Positions 29,659-36,043 of a stretch of 36,043 nucleotides of DNA are shown piece by piece (the first letter of the stretch is position 1; each line of letters opens with the position of its first letter). The notes under the pieces were generated by a model that saw only the letters and a list, made by a program, of their open reading frames with translations, was not told the origin of the DNA and did no database searches. The position numbers and the translations under genes were made by a program. Source of the DNA: Clostridium sp. (GTDB lineage Bacteria > Bacillota > Clostridia > Lachnospirales > Lachnospiraceae); the NCBI GenBank assembly GCA_023667695.1, contig JAMOZY010000026.1, positions 1 through 36,043 of the forward strand. Direction: 5' to 3'.

Positions 29659-29706
29659 CTATGTATCCAATCATAGTGCTTCTTAATATAGTTGCAAAAA
29701 GGCTAC

Positions 29707-29735
29707 TTGCAAAAACAAGTAGCCTCGTGTATAAT
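29707..29735 (+). promoter_or_regulatory. Promoter of the antisense (antitoxin) RNA
   Basis: TTGCAA (29707-29712), exactly 17 bases, TATAAT (29730-29735) on the plus strand. No protein-coding gene follows, only an RNA of ~90 bases ending at a terminator. Confidence 0.65.
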
Positions 29736-29741
29736 CAAGGT

Positions 29742-29833
29742 AAAGAAAGGTTATCGGAAACACTTCCGATTGCCCTCTGCAGATGTATTAAAGAAATAGC
29801 ATTGCTTTGGACCAGCGGATGCTATTTCTTTTT
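29742..29833 (+). ncRNA. Probable type I antitoxin RNA
   Basis: The predicted RNA begins about 7 bases after the -10 and has a 5' hairpin ATCGGA-AACACT-TCCGAT. It carries UUGCCCUCUG (29770-29779) and ends at a terminator AAAGAAATAGC/GCTATTTCTTTTT (29790-29833). The terminator overlaps the 3' end of the opposite toxin gene, as in convergent Fst/TxpA-type loci. Its AUUGCCCUCU segment can pair over ten bases, with wobble, to the toxin Shine-Dalgarno region GGAGGGUGAU. Confidence 0.6.
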
Positions 29834-29914
29834 ATTGTTACTATCGTGATTATCTATATAAGATAGCGCCGCAAAAATAAGTAATAGCAAAGTCAATACT
29901 TCCATCATACTCAT
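29822..29914 (-). CDS. Type I toxin, small membrane peptide (holin-like/TxpA-Fst class)
   Basis: A 30-residue peptide beginning MSMMEVLTLLLL, with one hydrophobic helix followed by 'YIDNHDSNNKKK', the hydrophobic-then-charged pattern of membrane-active type I toxins in Firmicutes. A near-perfect ribosome binding site AAAGGAGGGTG (29921-29931) precedes it. That site can be masked by the upstream UUGCCCUCUG of the same mRNA (complement at 29938-29947), a known feature of such toxin mRNAs. A TATAAT lies at 29982-29987 on the minus strand. The assignment is by pattern and layout. Confidence 0.65.
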   Translation of the reverse strand: MSMMEVLTLLLLIFAALSYIDNHDSNNKKK

Positions 29915-30076
29915 GGGCATCACCCTCCTTTGTATTCCAGAGGGCAACCACATCAGAAATGCATCCAACTTTCTTCATTCGATTATAACAATATGAGTAT
30001 AGCATAATTCTCATTTGCCTTCCACCACTTTTGTTACTTTTCTTTTGCTTTTTATCAAGGCAAATCTTAATATTCA

Positions 30077-30619
30077 TCACATATACTTTCTTATCATATT
30101 ATACAGTTCCAATCCTCTTGCATTTCCATAGTTCTTGCATAATGAACTATGAATCTGGAATTTTGCCCGCCGATCATATTGATATCTATCTAGCAATACT
30201 GCAATCTTTTGCTTTTCACCTTTGTCCATTGGCATACTGATTATCTTATGCTTCAGCTTTCCAATGCGGGTAAATTCTTCCGGAATTTTTATTCTTTCTA
30301 TGTCACAACTGTAATGTTCCAAGAAATAATCAATAAAAGAGTTATATCCTGTATCATTTGATATTATTACGAATCTCTTATCTTCTGCTATAGACGCCCC
30401 AATCATGCCAGCAATTAAAATATCTAAATCATTATGTCCTTTTGCATTGAATACCATTGTTTCTATTTTTGCCGGACAGGTTTCTATGAACCTTTTAGAA
30501 ACCCTTTGAGAATCCTTATTTGCCAATATATATATCTTATCCTGCTCCATAAATGCTATCTCAAGCTTTGTCCATAAAGTACCGACATTTTCAGCATCCA
30601 CATAATACTCCGTTCTCAT
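30077..30619 (-). CDS. PIN/NYN-like nuclease-fold protein
   Basis: 180 residues. 'YYVDAENVG' at the N-terminus gives the first acidic pair of PIN/NYN domains; 'GHNDLDILIAGMIG' (~62-75) and 'VIISNDTGYNSFIDYF' (~86-101) supply the further acidic residues and the typical strand-loop. The C-terminal ~60 residues are basic. Such proteins cut RNA in several toxin and defence settings. The start follows AAGGAGATG. It stands alone between the toxin locus and the recombinase, a common place for accessory or defence cargo. Function inferred from fold only. Confidence 0.7.
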   Translation of the reverse strand: MRTEYYVDAENVGTLWTKLEIAFMEQDKIYILANKDSQRVSKRFIETCPAKIETMVFNAKGHNDLDILIAGMIGASIAEDKRFVIISNDTGYNSFIDYFLEHYSCDIERIKIPEEFTRIGKLKHKIISMPMDKGEKQKIAVLLDRYQYDRRAKFQIHSSLCKNYGNARGLELYNMIRKYM

Positions 30620-30737
30620 TAAATCATCTCCTTATATGGTAATTGTACTATATTTTTTCTGCTGTGTCATAATCCATTGCAATTTAAGCACAGATTGCGT
30701 TACAATCATTGTATTAGTAACAGGGAAGGATACATAT

Positions 30738-32288
30738 ATGGAAGGTCACTACTGCATGTATTTAAGAAAATCAAGAAAAGACCAGGAAGCTGAACAGCAT
30801 GGTGCCGGTGAAACTCTGGCGAACCATGAGAAGGAGCTTACTGCCCTTGCTTCAAGATTAGATATCCAGATTGAACATATATACAAGGAAATCGTATCCG
30901 GCGATACCATAGCAGCACGTCCACAGATGCAGCAGCTTCTTACTGATATTGAAAATGGCATGTGGAACGGTGTGCTAGTGACAGAGATTGAACGGCTTGG
31001 CAGAGGCGCCACCATAGACCAGGGCATTATTAGCCAGGTATTTTCACTGTCCGGTTGTAAAATCATCACTCTGAATAAAATATATGATCCAAATAATGAA
31101 TTTGATGAAGAATACTTTGAATATGGACTGTTCCAGAGCCGAAGGGAATACAAAGCAATTAACCGCCGCCAGCAGCGTGGTATTGAACAGGCGTTAAAAG
31201 ACGGTAAGTGGGTATACAACCGTCCTCCATATGGCTACAGAACCGTTAAATTAGAAAAGCAAAAAGGATATGCCCTGGAAATCATCCCGGAACAGGCAGA
31301 GGTTATAAAATTAATATTTGATTCCTATTCCGAAAAAGCAATGGGCTATGGAGCCATTGGAGAAATGCTCCGTAATATGCATATCGACACGGATACCAGG
31401 GGATGGAGTGCAAGCTGCATCCAATCCATATTAAAAAATCCTGTCTACTGCGGATGGGTAAAGCGTGGACAGCGAGCAATCAAAAAAATAACCGTAAACG
31501 GACAATTGACCGTCACCAGACCAAGAACCCAGGAATACCGCTTATATCCCGGATTGCACAAACCCATTATTAGCCAGGAGCAATTTGATAAGGTGCAGAA
31601 AATGTTCTCATCCCATGACAAGCATCCAATCGGCAAGGATTTAGAAATCAAGAATGCCCTTGCTGGTTTAGTATATTGCAAAAAATGCGGCCGAAAAATG
31701 ACACGACGTCCTTATCCAAAGGGCAATGCCAATGCTCTTATCATGTGTGCTAACAAAGTATGTGATAATATTGCCGGCGACCAGCTCACCATGACCGATA
31801 AGACCATAGCTATATTACGCCAGTATTTAGAAAGCATGACAAGCGAATATCGGACAGAACCTTCCGGCCAACCAACACAGAGAAAGGTACTGGAGCAATC
31901 CAGGACAAAGCTCCTATCCGAATTGAAGGAAACCCATGGTAAATTAAATAAAGCTTATGATTTTGTTGAACAAGGTGTATATTCTCCGGAAGAATTTATT
32001 ACAAGAAGCTCCATACTGAAAGCAGAAATTTCTGATTTAGAAAATCAGTTACAGAAGATAGAAGCTGATATTGAACATGAGCAAATCATCCTGGATAAAA
32101 AGGAAAACTATATTCCTCGCTTAAGGAATGCTCTGGATATTTTTTATTCCGTTTCCCCTGCAGAACAAAATGCACTTCTAATGGATTTGATTGAGAGAAT
32201 TGATTACATAAAAGAATCCCGTTCCGGGAAGTTTGGACCCAAAGATAATTTCGAGCTTTTCATACAGTTAAAAATGCCTATTAATTAG
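30738..32288 (+). CDS. Large serine recombinase (ICE integrase)
   Basis: 516 residues from the ATG at 30738; the upstream frame lacks a ribosome binding site. The N-terminal resolvase domain has the nucleophile Ser in 'YLRKSRKD', then 'ERLGRGATI' with the conserved arginines. The recombinase domain contains 'RQQRGIEQALKDGKWVYNRPPYGYR' and 'GWSASCIQSILKNPVYCGW'. A zinc ribbon ('YCKKCGRKM', 'MCANKVCDN') and a coiled coil (~395-465) follow. It would integrate and excise the element. The gene ends ~35 bases from the junction with the broken Mn-catalase gene, the usual position of an integrase. Confidence 0.95.
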   Translation: MEGHYCMYLRKSRKDQEAEQHGAGETLANHEKELTALASRLDIQIEHIYKEIVSGDTIAARPQMQQLLTDIENGMWNGVLVTEIERLGRGATIDQGIISQVFSLSGCKIITLNKIYDPNNEFDEEYFEYGLFQSRREYKAINRRQQRGIEQALKDGKWVYNRPPYGYRTVKLEKQKGYALEIIPEQAEVIKLIFDSYSEKAMGYGAIGEMLRNMHIDTDTRGWSASCIQSILKNPVYCGWVKRGQRAIKKITVNGQLTVTRPRTQEYRLYPGLHKPIISQEQFDKVQKMFSSHDKHPIGKDLEIKNALAGLVYCKKCGRKMTRRPYPKGNANALIMCANKVCDNIAGDQLTMTDKTIAILRQYLESMTSEYRTEPSGQPTQRKVLEQSRTKLLSELKETHGKLNKAYDFVEQGVYSPEEFITRSSILKAEISDLENQLQKIEADIEHEQIILDKKENYIPRLRNALDIFYSVSPAEQNALLMDLIERIDYIKESRSGKFGPKDNFELFIQLKMPIN

Positions 32289-32335
32289 CCATATTTCTAC
32301 AGATAACTTCATGGTCTATAGGAATTGGGTCATGG
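32289..32335. other. Right attachment junction (att site)
   Basis: Immediately after the recombinase stop, homology to the Mn-catalase/CotJC family starts in frame at GAA-TTG-GGT-CAT (32322 on) and is preceded in frame by TAG at 32319. The crossover therefore lies around 32315-32330. The partner site lies outside the window, so the core dinucleotide cannot be fixed. Confidence 0.65.
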
Positions 32336-32771
32336 TGAAATCATATGTGCTATCGTCCATCAGTTAACCCGCAATCTCTCCATGGAAGAGATTGAAAAAT
32401 CCGGCTTTGATAAATACTATACGGATCGTACCCTGGGTATTTGGCCGCAATCTGCAGGTGGTGTACCATTTAATGCCTGTGAGTTTGCAGTGAAAGGCGA
32501 CCCAGTCACTGACTTGTTCGAGGACATGGCAGCAGAACAAAAAGCCCGTACAACTTATGACAACTTACTTCGTTTAACCAAGGATTGTCCGGATGTTTAT
32601 GAAGTTATCAAATTCCTCCGTGCAAGAGAGGTCGTACATTTCCAACGGTTCGGGGAAAGCCTGCGCATAGTACAGGATGAATTAGATTCCAATAACTTCT
32701 ATGCATTCAATCCGGACTTCGATACGGCAGCACCTTGTGTAGACAAGAAAAGTGATTGCGGCTGCAAATAA
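32322..32771 (+). pseudogene. 3' fragment of a manganese catalase/CotJC-like gene, cut by the ICE
   Basis: The frame encodes the C-terminal ~149 residues of a ferritin-like Mn-catalase/spore-coat CotJC protein: 'AIVHQLTRNLSMEEIEKSGFD', 'GVPFNACEFAVKGDP', 'DLFEDMAAEQKARTTYDNLLRL', 'FLRAREVVHFQRFGESL', including a metal-site REVVHFQRF. The normal ~40-70 N-terminal residues are absent, and in-frame sequence upstream is recombinase DNA with a stop. The tail ends in a Cys-rich 'KSDCGCK'. The missing 5' part should lie at the other end of the ICE. Confidence 0.85.
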
Positions 32772-32811
32772 CCAATAGGCACTACGGTCAAAATCCAAGG
32801 ATTTTAATGGC

Positions 32812-32842
32812 AAAAGGGGCTGTTACCGCAGTCCCCTTTTGT
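32812..32842 (+). terminator. Terminator of the Mn-catalase gene
   Basis: AAAAGGGGCTG pairs with CAGTCCCCTTTT around a short loop and ends in a T-run, 41 bases after the stop codon. Confidence 0.75.
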
Positions 32843-33216
32843 TATGCTTTTAAAATTTATTATTTATTTCTGATAAATTACCTATAAAAATTTAGCATCC
32901 GATTAGGCGGCATCTGGGATAGTGCAATAGATGTTTATTTGACGCTCAGAGCCTTGTCCGATAAGTGTCGGCTGCTCTGAGTATGTAAATTTGTTGTTCT
33001 TTCCGTATCTTGTGAGCTTGTCCGTTGTGTTGATTGTATCCACTAAAAAGCCCATAAACACAGGTTTTTCAGGCATTTCCGTGAAATGGCACATTTTTGA
33101 TGCTTCTGTAGGTCGAATTTTCGGAAACAGCGCAGTTCACTTTTGACTACCTTGTGGGACAATCCTAAAAGTTCTATTTATAAAATCAAGAATAGCATCA
33201 TACATCTTTACTATCA
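32843..33216. other. Intergenic stretch with a possible decayed gene end
   Basis: No intact gene. A minus-strand frame (32903-33094) ends '...GSERQINIYCTIPDAA', which vaguely recalls the C-terminus of serine-recombinase-type proteins, but it has no ribosome binding site and no recognisable domain. I treat it as debris. Confidence 0.3.
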
Positions 33217-34149
33217 TTAACTGCTCTTGTCACGTTCAATGCCTTCCTTCAGATTTAACCATTTCCCCTCATTGCTTTTCCAGATGTTTTTCCATTTATC
33301 TTCATTTACAATTGCATCCAATACAGGTTCAAGAAATTTCTGTATCTCATCAATCACAACAGCAAACGCAAGCGTATTATCCTTAATATTCTTCAAGAAG
33401 AATTTCCAACGCTTCTGCATATTCACATCCTCGGCAAGTGTGAGAATTCGTTTGAAGCTGTCTCTATCATAGAGGGTTCCTCGCCGTTCTAATGTTTTAG
33501 ATATTGCTGCCTGCAATTTTGCACCATCGAAGTCAAAAGTTCTTGCAAGATAGTAAATATCGAAAAAGTCCTTCATCCGTCCTGTTAGTTCAAAGCGTTG
33601 CAGGATAGCATCAAACTTTTCAGCAATTGTACTTTCGAGAGAGTAGGTCATAATAACAGGAGCTTCAAAGCCTGGGAGCTGGGTATTGATTCTGCGTTCC
33701 TTGGCTCGTGGAACGATAACATCTCCAACGCCAATATCCACATTAAACGGAACACGGACATTTTTTATCTGAGCGATAATCTGTGTACTGATACCATGGT
33801 ATTTTCTTTGTGGTGAGATTTTCTCAAACCCTTTCGCCTTCATAGAAATATAATCATTTCCCGTGGGCGTGTTAAGAATACGATTGATAAGTGCTTTCAC
33901 ATCATCCATCGAATTGGACGCTGCCCGCAAAAGAAAATCCACATCAATCGTAGCTCGGCTTTCAAAATTGGTGAGCGTGTAAATGAACAAACCGCCTTTC
34001 AGAATGAGATTGTCCTCACAACCTGATTTTGAAAGTCTCCTCAAAAATTCTTCCTGCACAAAAAGCTGTAGACATTGCTGATAGCTGATACCAGATGCTT
34101 TTGCCTTATTTTTAAGCTTTGTAAGAACAGATGTTGCAATATCAGCCAT
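33217..34149 (-). CDS. abiEii: AbiEii-type nucleotidyltransferase toxin
   Basis: About 310 residues of the AbiEii/AbiGii family. The nucleotidyltransferase-like motifs are 'LKGGLFIYTL' and 'RATIDVDFLLR', with a further conserved 'RMKDFFDIYYLA'. The ATG at 34149 overlaps the antitoxin stop (TGATG) and follows GGAG. Family members are toxins of type IV toxin-antitoxin/abortive infection systems against phage. The gene lies outside the ICE in the flank. Confidence 0.9.
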   Translation of the reverse strand: MADIATSVLTKLKNKAKASGISYQQCLQLFVQEEFLRRLSKSGCEDNLILKGGLFIYTLTNFESRATIDVDFLLRAASNSMDDVKALINRILNTPTGNDYISMKAKGFEKISPQRKYHGISTQIIAQIKNVRVPFNVDIGVGDVIVPRAKERRINTQLPGFEAPVIMTYSLESTIAEKFDAILQRFELTGRMKDFFDIYYLARTFDFDGAKLQAAISKTLERRGTLYDRDSFKRILTLAEDVNMQKRWKFFLKNIKDNTLAFAVVIDEIQKFLEPVLDAIVNEDKWKNIWKSNEGKWLNLKEGIERDKSS

Positions 34150-34757
34150 CACAACCACACTCCAATCAATTCTTTTACTCGTTTTTGCACACGCAATACT
34201 TTTGCATATTCCATAAGATTCGGTATATTTTTTTTCAGGTCTTTCACATAACCCTGTATTGCCTTATTGAAAATTTCTTTATCCATTTTGTTCATGTTTC
34301 GCAGTACATCGCAGATAGTACGGTCACGGTCATAGATACGAACCTTTTGAAAATCAATTTGTCCCTCGGTTTCGCCCAGTGTAACCAGTTCCGACTCCAC
34401 ACGGTATGCTTTTATAAATGGGTAATCAATTTTAGTCCTCTGCTTAGAAACATTTCTATCAATTGCAAAATTCCATTCCGCAGGATTTCTATCACTGTAC
34501 CCATAATAGAACAGTGCAGTTTCCATGCACAGCACCGCATCGGGGAATAAGTGGTTAATCATTACAACTTCGCTTTCTCCACAATCCTCAATCCAGTGAT
34601 AGTATCCTCTTTTAACTCTTTCAATTAGCCCCGCATCCAAAAGCTGTTTAATATCCGCATAATATAACTTAGCTTCAAGCAGCTCAGCAGTGGTCATTAT
34701 ATAGTGATGCCGATTGAACAGCTTTCTCACATTTTTTATATCATTTTCATGAAGCAT
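34149..34757 (-). CDS. abiEi: AbiEi-type antitoxin
   Basis: 202 residues. The N-terminal winged-helix part ('HHYIMTTAELLEAKLYYADIKQLLDAGLIERVKRGYYHW') and the later 'VRIYDRDRTICDVLRN' are typical of the AbiEi antitoxin, which represses its own promoter. It is first in the operon, starts after GAGGTGA and is coupled to abiEii by a one-base overlap. The 148 bases upstream hold the promoter but no recognisable inverted repeats. Confidence 0.9.
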   Translation of the reverse strand: MLHENDIKNVRKLFNRHHYIMTTAELLEAKLYYADIKQLLDAGLIERVKRGYYHWIEDCGESEVVMINHLFPDAVLCMETALFYYGYSDRNPAEWNFAIDRNVSKQRTKIDYPFIKAYRVESELVTLGETEGQIDFQKVRIYDRDRTICDVLRNMNKMDKEIFNKAIQGYVKDLKKNIPNLMEYAKVLRVQKRVKELIGVWL

Positions 34758-34905
34758 TTTTTCACCTCTACTTAACTAACCTCAAATTTAATCATCGAGT
34801 GAGTACTTTACTATATTGTATCCGATTCTTTAAATGAAGTCAACAATGGTAAACCACCTACTTTGATATGCCCCTTGTCAAGTAGACAGGAGAAATATCT
34901 AAAAT

Positions 34906-35220
34906 TTAATGTAGATGATGCCCGTATTTTGATTTGAAGTGCAGGCATTTTCTATGCACACCATTTCTCTTTATATTTATCCGTTTGTTTTCAGAAATCG
35001 GGTATTCTATCGGCGCATCAGAAGCCAATGCTTCAACACGTACTTCTAATGGTGTCTTGCAGTGGTATCTGTCCTGTGGACGTTCTTCACTGTAAAAACG
35101 GAGATAATCTTTGATGGCATACCTTAGTGAAGCCTCATCCGTTATTTCGTACATCTGATACATTTCCGTTTTAATGATTCCCCAGAACCCTTCTGGTGGT
35201 CCGTTATCTGGTTTTCTCGG
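34906..35220 (-). pseudogene. C-terminal fragment of an IS3-family transposase
   Basis: The frame reads 'RKPDNGPPEGFWGIIKTEMY', then 'YAIKDYLRFYSEERPQDRYH' and 'KTPLEVR', the end of an rve-type integrase domain with the DN...E pattern (last catalytic Glu). The N-terminal half and orfA are missing, and the frame starts abruptly at a junction near 35210-35221 with the sigma-like remnant. An immobile relic. Confidence 0.8.
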
Positions 35221-35230
35221 TCAGTTTCGA

Positions 35231-35818
35231 TTACTCACGATGTCTTTCATCAGACCTACGCAGATTTCGCTCACACTTAATAAAGCGACAAAACTGTATA
35301 TAGACCTCATAAGATACTTCCACTTCTCGGAAGATAGCTTGTCCGTCTATAAACGCTACAAAGTAGTGTTTTTGACTATTCGTTTCCTCAAGGCGAATGG
35401 TATAAGGGTTTGTGTTATCGCTCTCTGCAATATTGCAGTTTTCTTGGATATACGGCGTTCCTAAATCGCCGTACGCCTTTTCAAAGTTATGCTTCAGATA
35501 GAAGTTCGGCTCATTGGGTGTTTGCATGACAGGATAGTTCAGCTTCGTGCCAGCAATGGAAATCCAACCTACCATATCGGATTTTTGCAGGAACAGCTCC
35601 CCATACTCTGGCAGGATTGTTTCTTCCTCGTTCAAGGGTACTTGCGGAGCTTCTTCGCCCATTTGAACCTGCTCCACCTTATCGGCAATCTCCTCAAAGG
35701 CTTCTGTCTGCTCTGATTCGTGTGCATATTGTTCATAGATGTGACAACCGCAAAAAGCCACCGCACCTAACAGGCACACGGCTGCAACAATACAAATAAC
35801 CGTCTTATCATTTTTCAT
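35231..35818 (-). pseudogene. Truncated class B sortase fused in frame to a sigma-like protein fragment
   Basis: From the ATG at 35818 (RBS AAAGGA) the first ~120 residues are a class B sortase N-terminus: membrane anchor 'TVICIVAAVCLLGAVAF', 'DMVGWISIAGTKLNYPVMQ' and 'FYLKHNFEKAYGDLGTPY'. The catalytic His, Cys and Arg region is absent. At 'NIAESDN' the frame switches to 'NPYTIRLEE', 'YFVAFIDGQAIFREVEV' and 'ERNLRRSDERHRE', matching a small sigma-like protein of conjugative transposons. It ends at a TAA where related proteins read on; 'SKLTE' continues in frame after it. A deletion joined two distant ICE genes. The product cannot be an active sortase. Confidence 0.75.
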
Positions 35819-35848
35819 AGGCTTTTCCTTTCGATTTTTGCAAAAGAA

Positions 35849-35876
35849 TAACGCCCACTTTTTGAAGTGAGCGTTA
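35849..35876 (-). terminator. Terminator of the DUF4143-type gene
   Basis: TAACGCTCACTTC/AAGTGGGCGTTA hairpin on the minus strand, followed by TTCTTTTG, 28 bases after the stop at 35904. Confidence 0.75.
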
Positions 35877-35903
35877 CCGATTGCGATATTCGTTCTATTG
35901 AAA

Positions 35904-36043
35904 TCAGATACAAAATGCGGCATAGAGAGGAACGGTCTTTTTCCCGTCCTCAAAGCCAAAGTTCTTTGCAGAGAGCTTGATAGCATAGTCGGGCTTGTAG
36001 GTTTCCATATAGACCTTTAAGCTCTTGGCTCTGGTGTTGTCGG
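35904..36043 (-). CDS. C-terminal end of an AAA/DUF4143-type ATPase (partial)
   Basis: The frame open at the window edge reads 'RAKSLKVYMETYKPDYAIKL' and 'NFGFEDGKKTVPLYAAFCI' before TGA at 35904. This matches the C-terminal part of AAA-ATPase proteins with a DUF4143 domain, which are frequent single genes in gut Clostridia. Only ~45 residues are visible, so the ATPase motifs cannot be checked. Confidence 0.6.
   Translation of the reverse strand, partial: DNTRAKSLKVYMETYKPDYAIKLSAKNFGFEDGKKTVPLYAAFCI

Noticed and set aside
29631-29849. 72-codon plus-strand frame with hydrophobic ends
   Set aside because: It spans a terminator and a promoter and lacks a ribosome binding site. The small minus-strand toxin and plus-strand RNA explain the region better.
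30749-31219. 156-codon minus-strand frame inside the recombinase gene
   Set aside because: Shadow of the conserved serine recombinase catalytic domain.
32325-32771. Intact small gene starting at the TTG at 32325
   Set aside because: No ribosome binding site, and the product lacks the N-terminal part of the ferritin-like Mn-catalase fold; the ICE junction explains the truncation.
1-36043. tRNA or rRNA genes, including a tRNA attachment site
   Set aside because: No cloverleaf with the conserved TTC-AA arm or rRNA-like segment was seen; the integration target is a protein gene.

Overview
The window looks like a low-GC, spore-forming Clostridia chromosome (Lachnospiraceae-like). Codon use is AT-rich, Shine-Dalgarno sites are strong, the conjugation genes are of Gram-positive type, and the gene interrupted at the right end belongs to the manganese-catalase/CotJC spore-coat family. 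About 32.3 kb of the window (1 to ~32,325) is the right part of an integrative conjugative element (ICE). Its left end lies outside the window. The rest (~32,325-36,043) is flanking chromosome that carries older mobile debris.

Almost all of the ICE core is on the minus strand. Read in the direction of transcription it runs: parA-parB-adenine methylase-small RHH-like gene (24,762 to 21,273); an orphan YefM-type antitoxin followed by a RelB/DinJ-YoeB toxin pair; a lipoprotein and a coiled-coil membrane protein; a long conjugation operon starting with a thioester/isopeptide-type surface adhesin, then ssb, VirB2-like, VirB6-like, PrgI, VirB4, a C39-like wall peptidase and a small gene; ardA and a TOPRIM/primase-like gene; an oriT-like region with iterons and hairpins; mobC and relaxase; three accessory genes and the VirD4 coupling protein; and a double-SpoVG protein. 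To the right of parA lie ~1 kb of structured non-coding DNA, a small operon with a catalytically dead relaxase paralogue, three XRE regulators around a divergent promoter, a DUF5710 protein, a probable type I toxin-antisense RNA pair, a PIN/NYN-like protein, and the large serine recombinase next to the attachment junction.

Three regulatory layers can be read directly. (1) Ten copies of a 15-bp palindrome, TGTTCACSGTGAACA, are spread roughly every 3 kb from 1.1 to 28.7 kb, inside genes as well as between stop codons and the next ribosome binding site. They resemble a KorB/ParB operator-centromere set. (2) Three transcription units (double-SpoVG, ardA, adhesin/T4SS) share a promoter architecture: 21-bp tandem repeats made of ~10-bp phased half-sites, a -10 box at fixed distance, and an intrinsic-terminator-like hairpin in the leader just before the ribosome binding site. 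(3) A GTGTTGCAA motif links the oriT iterons to the parA and lipoprotein promoters.

The right flank holds the 3' remnant of the disrupted Mn-catalase gene, an AbiE-type (type IV) toxin-antitoxin operon, an IS3-family transposase fragment, an in-frame fusion of a truncated class B sortase with a conjugative-transposon sigma-like protein, and the end of a DUF4143-type ATPase gene.
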